This document shows, in pieces, positions 46,764 to 56,909 of a stretch of 64,000 nt of DNA; positions within the stretch are counted from its first letter, which is position 1, and each line of letters opens with the position of its first letter. The position numbers and the translations under genes are program-made. Under the pieces are notes generated by a model. It was not told where the DNA came from, searched no databases, and was given only the letters and a program-made list of their open reading frames with translations. The stretch is from Kangsaoukella pontilimi (lineage in GTDB: Bacteria; Pseudomonadota; Alphaproteobacteria; Rhodobacterales; Rhodobacteraceae): the NCBI RefSeq assembly GCF_009830125.1, contig NZ_WUPT01000001.1, forward strand, positions 992,001-1,056,000, read 5' to 3'.

Positions 46764-48139
46764 CAGAAGAAGTCGATCGAGACCTGGAACAGCCGTTCGA
46801 CCTCGGGCACATCGGCCGCCAGCGCGAAGACGACCACGACATCGCCCTCCTCGATCAGCGTCTCGCCAAGAGGACGGATCACCTTGTCATCCTTCATCAG
46901 CGCGCCCACCAGCACGCCTTCGGGAAAATCGATATCGCGGATGCGCTTGCCTGCCATGGGCGAGGTGGACAGGACCTGCGCCTCGATCACCTCGGCCTCG
47001 GCATCGCCGATGGAATAGACGCCCCGCACGCGGCCGTGCCGGATATGGCGCAGGATCGACGACACCGTGGTGGCGCGCGGGTTTATATAGGCGTCGATCT
47101 CCAGAGGCTCCATCAGCGGCAGAAGCGTCGGATCGTTGACCAGCGCAACGGTCATGCCCACGCCCGCCTGCTTGGCCCGGACCGAGGCCAGAAGGTTGGT
47201 CTTGTCGTCATCGGTCACCGCCAGAAGCGCGTCCGCGCGGTCGACCCCCGCTTCGGCCAGAAGCTCCATGTTCAGACCGTCGCCATGGAGAACGATGGTG
47301 CGCTCCAGCGAATCCGCCGCACGCTCCGCGATGTCGCGGTTCTTTTCGATCACCTTGGCGCGCAGCCGCTCGGTCTGGCCCTCCAGCGCCTTCGCCACGG
47401 CAAGGCCCACATTGCCGCCGCCGATGATGACCACGCGTTCCTGCCGCTTCACCGATTTCCCGAAAATCTCGAACGTCCGCGCGCGGTCATCCACATGGGT
47501 CATCACATAGATCTGGTCGTCTGCGAAAAGCTGATCGCCCGGCTCGGGCGCGAACAGCCGCTTTCCCCGCCGGACCCCCACCACGATGGCGCGGAGCGTC
47601 TGGAAGAGGTCGGTCAGCTGCCGGAGCGGCGTGTTGAGAACCGGGCATTCCTCGTCCAACTGAATGCCCAGGAGCATCGCCTTGCCGCCGAGAAAGCTCT
47701 CGGTGTCAAAAGCCGCGGGCGCCGCCAGCCGCCTCAGCGCCGCCTCGGCCACTTCGCGCTCGGGGCTGATCACAACGTCGATGGGCATGTGGTCGCGTCG
47801 GTAGAGGTCGGAATAGATCGCGGTCAGATAGCTCTGCGCGCGCAGACGCGCGATCTTGCGCGGCACGGCGAAGACCGAGTGGGCCACCTGGCAGGTGACC
47901 ATGTTGACCTCGTCGGAATAAGTGGCGGCGATGATCATGTCGGCATCCCGCGCGCCCGCGCGATCGAGGATGTCGGGATAGCTCGCGTGCCCCGTGATGC
48001 CCTGCACATCCAGCGTATCGGCCGCGCGCCGGACCAGCTCGGGCTTGTTGTCGACGACGGTCACATCGTTCCGCTCGCCCGACAGATGCTTCGCGATCTG
48101 CCAGCCGACCTGGCCCGCGCCGCAGATGATGACCTTCAT
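46763..48139 (-). CDS. trkA: Trk potassium uptake regulatory protein TrkA
   Basis: Cytoplasmic NAD(H)/nucleotide-gated ring subunit that controls TrkH. It has 458 residues from the ATG at 48139 (MKVIICGAGQVG). It has the double RCK layout: Rossmann motif GAGQVG at residue 7 and a second one, IGGGNVG, near residue 240, each followed by a TrkA-C domain. It sits between ntrX and trkH. The linkage of nitrogen-sensing and potassium genes is a conserved alphaproteobacterial arrangement. Confidence 0.96.
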   Translation of the reverse strand: MKVIICGAGQVGWQIAKHLSGERNDVTVVDNKPELVRRAADTLDVQGITGHASYPDILDRAGARDADMIIAATYSDEVNMVTCQVAHSVFAVPRKIARLRAQSYLTAIYSDLYRRDHMPIDVVISPEREVAEAALRRLAAPAAFDTESFLGGKAMLLGIQLDEECPVLNTPLRQLTDLFQTLRAIVVGVRRGKRLFAPEPGDQLFADDQIYVMTHVDDRARTFEIFGKSVKRQERVVIIGGGNVGLAVAKALEGQTERLRAKVIEKNRDIAERAADSLERTIVLHGDGLNMELLAEAGVDRADALLAVTDDDKTNLLASVRAKQAGVGMTVALVNDPTLLPLMEPLEIDAYINPRATTVSSILRHIRHGRVRGVYSIGDAEAEVIEAQVLSTSPMAGKRIRDIDFPEGVLVGALMKDDKVIRPLGETLIEEGDVVVVFALAADVPEVERLFQVSIDFF

Positions 48140-48222
48140 GAATGCCTCTCGGAGGACCCGTTGGGGGATGTCTGGCACGGGTGGCCGGGCCGTTCAAGAC
48201 CGCCCTCCCCGCTTCGCCTGTT

Positions 48223-48334
48223 CGGAAATATCCCGGGGGACAGTGCGGGCGACAGCCTGCACCGGGGGGCAGCGCCCCCGCCCTGCGGCGCAGCCGCACG
48301 AAACATCGCGTGCGACCCCCGGGCCCGGGGGCCG
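48223..48334. repeat. Palindrome-rich intergenic element sharing a 16-bp core
   Basis: 48223-48238 is identical to 4435-4450 (CGGAAATATCCCGGGG). It is followed by hairpins GGGGGC/GCCCCC (48265-48279), TGCGGC/GCCGCA (around 48284-48298) and a CCCCCGGGCCCGGGGG palindrome near 48316-48331. It lies between ntrX and trkA, so it may act as a transcript-processing or attenuation point inside the run. Confidence 0.55.
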
Positions 48335-48344
48335 CGCCGCCGGA

Positions 48345-49760
48345 TCACGCGTCTTCCTCGATATCCTCGGCAACGGTGGCGAAACGGCTGCCCGCGCGGG
48401 TCGAGGTCACGACGTTCAGCGACTTGAGCTTCCGGTGAAGCGCCGAGCGCTCCATGCCGACGAAGCCCGCCGTGCGGCTGATATTGCCGCCGAAACGGTT
48501 GATCTGGGTCAGCAGGTATTCCCGCTCGAAGAGCTCGCGCGCCTCGCGCAAGGGCAGCGTTGCAAGGCTGCCCGACAGGATCACCTTCTCCTCGCCGCCG
48601 GCGCTCTCGTTCCCCTGGCCGGGGATTTCCGAAGCCGCGATCTCGCCGCCGTCACCGCCCAGGATCAGGACCCGCTCGACCATGTTCTTCAACTGCCGGA
48701 CGTTCCCCGGCCAGGCCATGGTCTGCAGCATCGCCACCGCGTCATCCGACAGCTTTCTCAGCGGCAACCCTTGTGTCTTGTTGAACTCGCCGATGAAGAA
48801 CTCGACCAGTTCGGGGATATCCTCGCGCCGGTCCGACAGCGCCGGCACCGCGATCGGCACCACATTCAGACGATGATAGAGCTCCTGCCGGAAGCTGCCG
48901 TTTTCGACCTCGGCTTCAAGATCGCGCGTCGTCGACGAGATCACCCGCAGGTCGACCCGCACCATGTCGCCGCCACCCACGCGCTGGAACTGCTGATCGG
49001 TGAGGACGCGGAGGATTTTCGACTGCGTGCCAAGCGGCATATCCGCCACCTCGTCGAAGAAGATGATCCCGCCATGGGCCTGCTCCAGAAGGCCAGGCTC
49101 GATCCCCCGGCCCGCGCTTTCGCGCCCGAAGAGCGCCTCTTCCATCCGTTCGGGTTCGACCGAGGCCGAGTTAACCACGACGAATGGCCCGCCCGAGCGG
49201 TTCGACTGGGCGTGAATCCAGCGTGCGGCGATCTCCTTGCCCGCGCCCGCCGGGCCGCTCAGCATCACGCGGCCATTGGACTTGGTGACCTTTTCAAGCT
49301 GGCTCTTCAGCGTGCGGAAGGCGGGCGAAGACCCGATCATGTCGGTGGTCGTCACGTCCTTCCGGCGAAGCGCCGAGTTCTCGCGGCGCAGGCGCGAGGT
49401 CTCCATCGCGCGGGTGATCACCACCATCAACTGGTCGATGTTGAAGGGCTTTTCGATGAAGTCGTAAGCGCCCTGCTTGATCGCAGCGACGGCGATCTCG
49501 ATATTGCCATGACCCGAGATGATGATGACCGGCACGTCGGGGTTGTCGCGCCTGACCGATTTCAGAATGTCGATCCCGTCCATGTGGCTGTCCTTCAGCC
49601 AGATATCGAGGATCATCAGCGCCGGCGCCTCGCGGTTCATTTCGGCCATCGCCTCTTCCGAGTTGCCCGCCAGCCGGGTCGTGAACCCCTCGTCCTTCAG
49701 GATGTCCGAGATCAGCTCCCGGATATCGCGTTCGTCGTCGACTATCAGAATATCGCCCAT
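48345..49760 (-). CDS. ntrX: Response regulator NtrX (GAFTGA loop absent)
   Basis: Response regulator partner of NtrY, 471 residues. Receiver domain with phospho-acceptor D52, an AAA+ core with the variant Walker A GPAGAGKE and Walker B FFDEV, and a Fis-type helix-turn-helix at the end. Where sigma-54 activators have GAFTGA, the sequence reads ESAGRGIEPGLLEQAHGG, so direct sigma-54 activation is unlikely. Start MGDILIVDD at 49760. It follows ntrY by 13 bp. Confidence 0.94.
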   Translation of the reverse strand: MGDILIVDDERDIRELISDILKDEGFTTRLAGNSEEAMAEMNREAPALMILDIWLKDSHMDGIDILKSVRRDNPDVPVIIISGHGNIEIAVAAIKQGAYDFIEKPFNIDQLMVVITRAMETSRLRRENSALRRKDVTTTDMIGSSPAFRTLKSQLEKVTKSNGRVMLSGPAGAGKEIAARWIHAQSNRSGGPFVVVNSASVEPERMEEALFGRESAGRGIEPGLLEQAHGGIIFFDEVADMPLGTQSKILRVLTDQQFQRVGGGDMVRVDLRVISSTTRDLEAEVENGSFRQELYHRLNVVPIAVPALSDRREDIPELVEFFIGEFNKTQGLPLRKLSDDAVAMLQTMAWPGNVRQLKNMVERVLILGGDGGEIAASEIPGQGNESAGGEEKVILSGSLATLPLREARELFEREYLLTQINRFGGNISRTAGFVGMERSALHRKLKSLNVVTSTRAGSRFATVAEDIEEDA

Positions 49761-49773
49761 GAATACCTCCTCG

Positions 49774-52071
49774 TCATTCGGCGACCTTGAGGCCGCCCTC
49801 TTTCGTTGCATGTGCCGCGATGGGCAGTGAAATTTCGGCCATGGCACCCACCTGACCGCTGTCATCCAGCGGCAGGGCATCGGTCAGGACGAGCGTCCCG
49901 CCATGTTCCTCGATGATCTTCTTCACGATGGACAGGCCCAGACCCGTCCCTTTCTCGCGTGTCGTCACGTAAGGTTCGAACAGACGCGACCGGTCCTCGG
50001 GGAGCCCGATCCCGTTGTCCGAAATACTGATGATCGCACGGTCGTCCTCGACCCGGAGCGCCACATGGACGCGGGCCGAATGCCCTTCAGGCAAAGCGCG
50101 ATTTTCCTTCAGGGATTCAATCGCTTCCCCGCCGTTCTTGATCAGGTTCGTCAAAGCCTGCCCGATCATGGTCGCGTCCACATCCGCAGGCACCTGGTAG
50201 TGTGGCAGGTCGGAGGTGACGGGGATGCCGTCCACCGCTTCGTCCTGAAGCGTGACGGCGTCCCGGACAAGTTGAGCGAGGTCCTGAAGCGTGCGCTCGG
50301 GCTGCGGCATCCGGGCGAACTTCGAAAATTCGTCGACGATGCGGCGAAGGTCGTTGGTCTGGCGCACGATGACGTCGGTCATCTGGTCGAGCTGCTCGGC
50401 CCCCGCCTCGTCCAGTGCCGGGCCGAACTTGCGCTTGATCCGCCCCGCAGAGAGCTGGATCGGCGTGAGCGGGTTCTTGATCTCATGCGCGATGCGCCGC
50501 GCCACGTCGCCCCATGCCGCCATCCGCTGCGCGGTCACAAGATCGGTCACGTCGTCGAAGGCGATCACGAAGCCCTCACCCTCGCCATCGGCATTCCGCC
50601 GGGTGGCGATGCGGACGAGCAGCGTTTCGGCCACGCCATTCCGACTGATCCTGACCTCTTCCTGATCGGTTTCCCGGCCGGAGGCGCGGTGCCGGTCCAG
50701 AAGCGGCCGGAATTCGGCGGCGAGGTCCTCGAGCGGTTCCGAGCGTTCGCCCGCCCCTTCTTCGCCGAGAATGCGTTCCGCCGAGCGGTTGACGAAGGTG
50801 GTGCGGCCTTCGGCATCCAGCCCGATCACCCCCGCCGTGACCGATGACAGCACGCTGTCGAAAAGCCGCCGCCGACGCTCGATCTGGCGGTTTGTGGCGA
50901 GAAGCGCCTCGCGCTGGCCCTTCAGTTGGCGGGTCATCTGGTTGAAGAACCGGCCCACCATGGCGATTTCATCCTCGCCCTGTTCTTCCGGCAGCTGCAC
51001 GTCGAGATCACCCGCGCCGACGCGTTGCGCCGCACCGGCAAGGCGGCCCACTGGGCGCGCCAGACGTTCGGCGAACCAGAGGCCGAGGAAGACGGCGGCA
51101 AGGATCAGCATGACCGCGAAACCGAGATACAGGAGGCCGAATTCGAAGACGACGCGGCCCCGCTCGGCTTCGAGCTGGGTATAAAGCTGCGCGGTCTCTT
51201 CGGCCTCGTCCAGAAGGCCGAGGATGCGGCCATCTACCTCGCGGGAGACATAGAGATACCGGTCGGGAAATGCGGTCAGGCGGATGAGCGTGCGGTATTC
51301 GTTGCCCTCGACATCCTCGATCACCACGGTCTCGCCCTGGGACGCGCGGGCTAGATCGGCGTCGGAGGGACGTTCGTAATCGAAGAGGTAGGAGCGCTCG
51401 CCACGTGCGCGGATATCGCGTGCGCCGTCGATCACGAAGGCTTCGCGAAGCCCCCGCTGAACCAGCGCCTGTCCCTGGCTGAGCAACTGGCGCAGCTCAC
51501 CCTCGGAGAGGAAGACCGAGCGGCGGCGCGCCTCGTTCAGGTAGGCGGCGAGCGCCTCGCCATCGGCGGCGATGTCTGCGCGCTCCTCTTCCTGATAGGA
51601 TTCGGCGGCGGCGAGCGACGCGCCCACGACGCCCCGCACACGGTCCGAGAACCAGCCTTCAAGGCCGATATTGATGGTGAGACCCGCGAAGATCGCCACC
51701 GTGACCGTCGGGATCAGCGCGATCAGAGCGAAGACCCCGGTCAGGCGCAGGTGTAGGCGGGACCCCGCCGATTTCGCGCGACGCGCGGCCACCATGGACG
51801 CGATCCGGGCCAGAACGAGGGCTGCGACGACCAGCACGTAGACAAGATCGGCAAGGATGACGAGTCGCAGAAGGAGGGTCGATCCCGAGCGATCGAGCGG
51901 GCCCAGCACCATGAAGGTGGCCAGCGCCAGAATGGGTCCCAGAACCACCAGCAGAAGCGTTGCGGCGTTCTGATAACGCCGCATCCGCCTGAGACGGCTC
52001 AGCTTTTCCCACGTGATTGCCCGTGCGCGCCCCGCCACGCGGACCCTCCGAAATGATGTGCCGTCGGTCAC
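49774..52071 (-). CDS. ntrY: Sensor histidine kinase NtrY
   Basis: Membrane sensor kinase of 765 residues. Two N-terminal membrane segments (about 37-60 and 66-90), a third near 108-135, a periplasmic loop and a further helix near 310-332 lead into a HAMP domain, a PAS domain (around 400-500), the phospho-accepting histidine in RRIAHEIKNPLTPIQ, and an ATPase domain with N, G1 and G2 boxes (DNGIGLPED, GTGLGLS). With NtrX it is associated with nitrogen and redox sensing; the signal is not known here. Confidence 0.95.
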   Translation of the reverse strand: MTDGTSFRRVRVAGRARAITWEKLSRLRRMRRYQNAATLLLVVLGPILALATFMVLGPLDRSGSTLLLRLVILADLVYVLVVAALVLARIASMVAARRAKSAGSRLHLRLTGVFALIALIPTVTVAIFAGLTINIGLEGWFSDRVRGVVGASLAAAESYQEEERADIAADGEALAAYLNEARRRSVFLSEGELRQLLSQGQALVQRGLREAFVIDGARDIRARGERSYLFDYERPSDADLARASQGETVVIEDVEGNEYRTLIRLTAFPDRYLYVSREVDGRILGLLDEAEETAQLYTQLEAERGRVVFEFGLLYLGFAVMLILAAVFLGLWFAERLARPVGRLAGAAQRVGAGDLDVQLPEEQGEDEIAMVGRFFNQMTRQLKGQREALLATNRQIERRRRLFDSVLSSVTAGVIGLDAEGRTTFVNRSAERILGEEGAGERSEPLEDLAAEFRPLLDRHRASGRETDQEEVRISRNGVAETLLVRIATRRNADGEGEGFVIAFDDVTDLVTAQRMAAWGDVARRIAHEIKNPLTPIQLSAGRIKRKFGPALDEAGAEQLDQMTDVIVRQTNDLRRIVDEFSKFARMPQPERTLQDLAQLVRDAVTLQDEAVDGIPVTSDLPHYQVPADVDATMIGQALTNLIKNGGEAIESLKENRALPEGHSARVHVALRVEDDRAIISISDNGIGLPEDRSRLFEPYVTTREKGTGLGLSIVKKIIEEHGGTLVLTDALPLDDSGQVGAMAEISLPIAAHATKEGGLKVAE

Positions 52072-52137
52072 GGCAACCGCCCTATCTAGGTGGCATTTTT
52101 ATCCACAGTTACCTGCGGGCCACTCTCTGTTGCGGTT

Positions 52138-53508
52138 TTACATCAATTTGCGGCGCCGTGTCACGCGGATATCGAGGTCGGTGATCTTCTTTCTGAGGGT
52201 ATTCCGGTTGATGCCCAGAAGATCGGCGCATTTCGCCTGGTTGCCGCCCGTCGCGTCGAGCGCGATCTCGATCAGCGGCATCTCCATCTCTTTCAGGATC
52301 CGCTGGTACAGACCCGGCGGCGGCAGTTGCCCGCCATGGAGGTCGAAATAGCGGCGGAGATGCTTGGCGATGGAGGCCGACAGTTTCTCGCGATCGCCCC
52401 CGCCTGTCAGCGGCTCGATCGCGGGCTGATTGCCGAGGACCAGCTCCACTTCGCTGCGCCCGATAATATCCTCGCCGCCGGTGATGGCCAGACGGCGCAC
52501 GGTGTTTTCAAGCTGGCGCACGTTGCCGGGCCAGGAATAGGCGCGGACAAGGTCCAACGCCTCGGGCGCGAAGCGGCGGACGGGCAGACCGTCGCGCTCG
52601 GCGCGGGCGAAGAAATGGTCGGCCAGAAGCGGGATATCCTCGACCCGTTCGCGGAGTGCGGGCACGGTCAGGGTCACGCCCCCCAGACGGTAGAATAGAT
52701 CCTGCCGGAGCCGCCCTTCGTCCAGAGCACGGCCAAGGTCGGCCTGGCTGGTGGCCATGATCCGGGGCGCGTTGTCGGTGAAGCTGTCGAGCATCCTGAC
52801 GATGCGCGCCTGCGCCTCTTCGTTCAGGTCGCCCACCTCTTCGAAGAGAAGCGTGCCGTTCCGCGCGCGGCTGATCAGCGTGGCGGGGCCTTCCATCTGT
52901 GCAAGATCCGTCGCCGTGGCCACGACGAAGGGCAGCGTACGGCGATCGGACAGGTCATGGATGGCGCGGGCGATGAGCGACTTGCCGGTGCCGGATTCGC
53001 CGGTCACGAGCACGGGCAGATCGGCATTCATCACGCGGGCGATCAGGCGGTAGAGCTCCTGCATGGCGGGCGTGCGACCGACGAGGGGCAGCTCGTCATT
53101 ACCGGCCTCGGACGTCTCGGTCCGGGCAGAGACGGGTGCCCGGCGCTTGACCTCGAGCGCGCGGCTGGCGCGCTTCATCAGGTCGGGCAGGTCGAAGGGT
53201 TTGGGCAGGTAATCGTAGGCATCCGCCTCGGTCGCCTGAATGGCGGTCATGATCGTGTTCTGGGCCGAGATCACGATGACGGGCAGGCCCGGGCGCTGTT
53301 CGGCGATCTTGGGCAACTGGTCCAGACCGTTGCCGTCGGGCATGATGACGTCCGAGATCACAAGGTCGCCCTTGCCCTCTTCGACCCACCGCATGAGCGT
53401 GACCAGCGACGAGGTGGCATGCACCTTGCAGCCGGCGCGCGTCAGCGCCTGCGTCAGAACCGTGCGGATGGTGCGGTCGTCGTCGGCGACCAGGATCGTG
53501 CCATCCAT
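52138..53508 (-). CDS. ntrC: Nitrogen regulator NtrC (GAFTGA loop deleted)
   Basis: Response regulator of the NtrB/NtrC pair, 456 residues. Receiver domain with phospho-acceptor D53, AAA+ core with Walker A GESGTGKS and LLFEEVGD as Walker B, and a C-terminal Fis-type DNA-binding domain. Between [10 protein letters not shown] and the Walker B strand the whole GAFTGA-containing loop is missing. Rhodobacter capsulatus NtrC has the same gap and works with sigma-70 polymerase; the same is expected here. It lies 29 bp before ntrY's stretch and 26 bp after ntrB. Confidence 0.96.
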   Translation of the reverse strand: MDGTILVADDDRTIRTVLTQALTRAGCKVHATSSLVTLMRWVEEGKGDLVISDVIMPDGNGLDQLPKIAEQRPGLPVIVISAQNTIMTAIQATEADAYDYLPKPFDLPDLMKRASRALEVKRRAPVSARTETSEAGNDELPLVGRTPAMQELYRLIARVMNADLPVLVTGESGTGKSLIARAIHDLSDRRTLPFVVATATDLAQMEGPATLISRARNGTLLFEEVGDLNEEAQARIVRMLDSFTDNAPRIMATSQADLGRALDEGRLRQDLFYRLGGVTLTVPALRERVEDIPLLADHFFARAERDGLPVRRFAPEALDLVRAYSWPGNVRQLENTVRRLAITGGEDIIGRSEVELVLGNQPAIEPLTGGGDREKLSASIAKHLRRYFDLHGGQLPPPGLYQRILKEMEMPLIEIALDATGGNQAKCADLLGINRNTLRKKITDLDIRVTRRRKLM

Positions 53509-53534
53509 GAAACCCTCCCCTTAAACTTTCAACG

Positions 53535-54605
53535 TCATTCCGCCACCTCTTTGGGGGCGACGGGCAGTGAAATCCGGAACACGGTGCGGCCGGGCGTCGA
53601 GTCGACGCTGATCCAGCCCTCGTGATCCGAAACGATTTTCGACACCAGCGCGAGGCCGAGCCCCGTGCCGTTCTCGCGCCCCGAGACGAAGGGCTCGAAG
53701 ATGTCCTGAGCGATCTCGGGCGGCAGGCCCGGACCGTCGTCGATGATCTCGACCTGCAAGGGCAGCGAAGCGGTGCCGTCCTTGCGCCTCAGCCTCAGCG
53801 ACATCTCGTAGAAGGTCCGTATGCGGATCGTGCCCGGCTGCCCCTTGGTCGCTTCGGCGGCGTTCTTTAGCAGGTTCAGAAAGACCTGCACCATCTGGTC
53901 GCCGTCCACATAGGTCGACGGCAGCGAGGGGTCGTAATCCTCGCGGATGGTCATATGCGCGGCAAAGCCCACATTGGCCGACTTGCGCGCGCGTTCGAGA
54001 AGGTCGTGAATGTTCACGGCGCGGCGCTGCGGCGGGCTGAGATTGCCGAATTGCTCGACCTGATCCAAGAGCGAGACGATGCGGCGGCTTTCCGAGACGA
54101 TGAGGTCGGTCAGTTCCAGGTCGTCGCCGCTCAGGTTCATCGACAGAAGCTGTGCCGCGCCGGTGATCCCTGCCAGCGGGTTCTTGATTTCATGGGCCAG
54201 CATCTCGGCCATGCCGATGGCGGATTTTGCCGCCGACTTGACCGATTGCGAGCGCCCTAGCCGGTCGGCGATGCCGCGCGGCTCCATCAGGACAAGGACG
54301 AAACCGGGCATGCCCGTCATCGGTGCGATCTGGATATTGCAGCTTACCGGGGCGAGGTTGCCGCTGCCCACGTCTACCGTGTTCATGAAAAGCGAGGACT
54401 GATCGACACGGACCCGGCGGAACGAGTCGTCGAGGGGCGCATCGATGGCGAGGACATCGAAGACCGGCTGGCCCCGAAGCGAGCGCACCGAGACGTTGAG
54501 AAAGCTCTCGGCGGCGGGGTTGACCTCGGCGATCATGTCGCCCGGATCGAGCAGGAACGCGGGGACCGGCAGCGACAGCCAGAGGTTTTCGGCAAAGCCC
54601 TTCAT
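53535..54605 (-). CDS. ntrB: Nitrogen sensor kinase/phosphatase NtrB
   Basis: Cytoplasmic PII-responsive kinase and phosphatase for NtrC, 356 residues. N-terminal PAS domain (about 10-110), phospho-accepting H138 in MLAHEIKNPLAG, and an ATPase domain with IIDDGPGLP and GTGLGLALV. No membrane helix. The start overlaps the dusB stop by 4 bp, the classic nifR3-ntrB-ntrC operon order of Rhodobacter. Confidence 0.96.
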   Translation of the reverse strand: MKGFAENLWLSLPVPAFLLDPGDMIAEVNPAAESFLNVSVRSLRGQPVFDVLAIDAPLDDSFRRVRVDQSSLFMNTVDVGSGNLAPVSCNIQIAPMTGMPGFVLVLMEPRGIADRLGRSQSVKSAAKSAIGMAEMLAHEIKNPLAGITGAAQLLSMNLSGDDLELTDLIVSESRRIVSLLDQVEQFGNLSPPQRRAVNIHDLLERARKSANVGFAAHMTIREDYDPSLPSTYVDGDQMVQVFLNLLKNAAEATKGQPGTIRIRTFYEMSLRLRRKDGTASLPLQVEIIDDGPGLPPEIAQDIFEPFVSGRENGTGLGLALVSKIVSDHEGWISVDSTPGRTVFRISLPVAPKEVAE

Positions 54606-55585
54606 GCGGCGAGCCTTTCGCCAAGGGCGTCGGGCAGGATGTCGAGCACGCGAGAGGGCTCGCCCGTCAGCACGCGCTTCCGGAGCGCGGGCGGTGTGCC
54701 GGCGCGGTCCATGTACCAGCCGAGATGCTTGCGGACGACGCGCGCGCCGAGCGTCTCGCCATAGAAATCGAGGCTGGCCCGATAGTGGCGGGCCACCATG
54801 TCCACAAAAGCGCTACCCGTGGGCACGCGCGGCGCAGAGCGGAGCCATCCGAGGCCATGGGCGATTTCGGCGAGGCGCCAGGGCGCACCCTGGATGCCGC
54901 GCCCCACCATGACGCCGTCGGCACCCGAAAGGGCCAGAGCGGTGCGGGCGCTGGTCAGATCGATGATGTCGCCATTGGCGATGACGGGAACGCTGACGGC
55001 GCGCTTGACGGCGGCGATGGCGGCCCAGTCGGCGCGGCCCTTATAGAACTGACAGCGGGTGCGGCCGTGAATGGTGATCATCCTGACGCCCGCCTGTTCT
55101 GCGCGGGCCGCGATGGCGGCCGCGTTCAGGCAGTCGTCGTCCCAGCCAAGCCGCATCTTGAGCGTCACCGGCACGCTGACCGCGCCCACGACCGCCTCGA
55201 TCAGCGACAGCGCGTGGTCGGGCGTTTTCATCAGGGCCGAGCCGGAGAGCCCGCCCGTCACCTTCTTGGCCGGGCAGCCCATGTTGATGTCGATGATCCG
55301 CGCGCCGTTCGCTTCGACCATGCGCGCCGCTTCGGCCATCCAGCGGGCGTCGCGCCCGGCAAGCTGAACGGAGTTCGCGGCTTCTCCAAAACCCAGTTCG
55401 GCGCGTTCGCGGACGCTGGGCTTGGCCTGTACCATCTCCTGGCTCGCCACCATCTCGGACACGACAAGGCCCGCGCCAAAGGACGCGACCAGTTGCCGGA
55501 ACGGCAGGTCCGTGATCCCCGCCATGGGCGCGAGGAACACCGGCGGGTCGAGGGTGATATCGCCAAGAGCGACGGCCATGCTCAT
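54602..55585 (-). CDS. dusB: tRNA-dihydrouridine synthase DusB (NifR3)
   Basis: FMN-dependent enzyme that reduces uridines in the D-loop of tRNAs; historically named nifR3. The 327-residue TIM-barrel protein has the APMAGITDLPFR opening, the catalytic-cysteine motif NMGCPAKKVTGG near residue 105 and the downstream ANGDI and GVMVGRG blocks. It is first gene of the leftward dusB-ntrB-ntrC-ntrY-ntrX run, divergent from ispDF across a 160-bp spacer. Confidence 0.96.
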   Translation of the reverse strand: MSMAVALGDITLDPPVFLAPMAGITDLPFRQLVASFGAGLVVSEMVASQEMVQAKPSVRERAELGFGEAANSVQLAGRDARWMAEAARMVEANGARIIDINMGCPAKKVTGGLSGSALMKTPDHALSLIEAVVGAVSVPVTLKMRLGWDDDCLNAAAIAARAEQAGVRMITIHGRTRCQFYKGRADWAAIAAVKRAVSVPVIANGDIIDLTSARTALALSGADGVMVGRGIQGAPWRLAEIAHGLGWLRSAPRVPTGSAFVDMVARHYRASLDFYGETLGARVVRKHLGWYMDRAGTPPALRKRVLTGEPSRVLDILPDALGERLAA

Positions 55586-55745
55586 TCCTTGTGCATATGG
55601 GGCCGAGGTAGCCTTGCCCCGGCGGCTTCACAACTGTTCCAGCGGGCTTGAAGCCTGCGATTACAGCATTTGCACAAAAATTAATCGTTTTCCATCCTGT
55701 TTCGCGAGCATTGTCACCGAAGGCACCACGGAATAGACGTGAGCC

Positions 55746-56909
55746 ATGAGCGATCCCCGGCCCCTCACCCACGCCGCCCTGATCGTCGCGGCCGGTCGCG
55801 GCACGCGCGCCGGCGGAGAGATTCCGAAGCAATGGCAACCGCTTGGGGGCCGGCGGGTCATCGACTGGACGCTGGATGCCTTTCGCGCCAGCCCGCATAT
55901 ATCGCGGATCGTCGTCGTGCTGCATCCCGATGACATGGGGCGTCTCACAGATGCCGATCTTCTGACCGTCGCGGGTGGCGCGACCCGTGCGGCCTCGGTC
56001 CGGGCGGGGCTGGAGGCGCTGGCCGCCAAACCGACCGATTGCGTGCTGATCCATGACGCCGCGCGCGCGACGATCCCGGACAGCGTCATCGCCGATATGT
56101 GCCGGATGCTGGAAGAGCACGACGCCGTGGCGCCCGGCGTGGCGATCTCGGACGCGCTCTGGACGACCGACAGCCCGGAGTCGCGCGAGGTCGCCGGTAC
56201 GGCGGACAGAAGCCGACTCTGGCGGGCGCAGACGCCGCAATGCTTCCGGTTCGAGACGATCCTTGCCGCGCACCGCGCGCAGGAGGACGACGCGGCGGAT
56301 GATGTCGAGGTCGCGCGCCGCGCGGGCATCCCCGTGGTCATCGGTCCGGGGCATCCCGATAACATCAAGATCACCACGCGCGAGGATTTCGCCCGCGCCG
56401 AACGGATACTCAAGGAAAGGACCGGGGGCATGGATATACGCCTCGGCAACGGGTTCGACGTCCACCGCTTCGGGCCGGGGGACCACGTGACGCTGTGCGG
56501 CGTGGATATCCCCTTCGACCGGGGGCTGCAGGGGCATTCGGATGCCGACGTGGCGATGCATACGGTCACCGACGCGATCTATGGCGCGCTGGCCGAGGGC
56601 GATATCGGGCGGCATTTCCCACCCAGTGATCCCCAGTGGAAGGGCGCGGCGAGCCGGATTTTCCTGGAGCATGCAGTGGAGCTGGCCGCCAAGCGCGGGT
56701 TCGCCATCGGCAACGTGGACTGCACCATCATCTGCGAGTTCCCCAAGATTGGCCCACATGCGGCGGCGATGCAGGCCGAGATGGGGCGTATCATGGGTCT
56801 GGACGCGGCCCGCATCAGCATCAAGGCCACAACCAGCGAAAGGCTGGGCTTCACGGGGCGCGGTGAGGGAATCGCCGCCATTGCCACCGTGACCCTGATC
56901 GCAACATGA
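55746..56909 (+). CDS. ispDF: Bifunctional IspD/IspF (MEP pathway)
   Basis: A 387-residue fusion. The N-terminal part (about 1-225) is the CDP-ME cytidylyltransferase IspD, with [17 protein letters not shown] as its nucleotide-binding start. The C-terminal part begins at [14 protein letters not shown] (about residue 229) and is MEcPP synthase IspF, with metal ligands in DVH and [10 protein letters not shown]. The fusion is common in alphaproteobacteria; it channels the third and fifth MEP steps while IspE is separate. It overlaps pgpA by 4 bp. Confidence 0.97.
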   Translation: MSDPRPLTHAALIVAAGRGTRAGGEIPKQWQPLGGRRVIDWTLDAFRASPHISRIVVVLHPDDMGRLTDADLLTVAGGATRAASVRAGLEALAAKPTDCVLIHDAARATIPDSVIADMCRMLEEHDAVAPGVAISDALWTTDSPESREVAGTADRSRLWRAQTPQCFRFETILAAHRAQEDDAADDVEVARRAGIPVVIGPGHPDNIKITTREDFARAERILKERTGGMDIRLGNGFDVHRFGPGDHVTLCGVDIPFDRGLQGHSDADVAMHTVTDAIYGALAEGDIGRHFPPSDPQWKGAASRIFLEHAVELAAKRGFAIGNVDCTIICEFPKIGPHAAAMQAEMGRIMGLDAARISIKATTSERLGFTGRGEGIAAIATVTLIAT

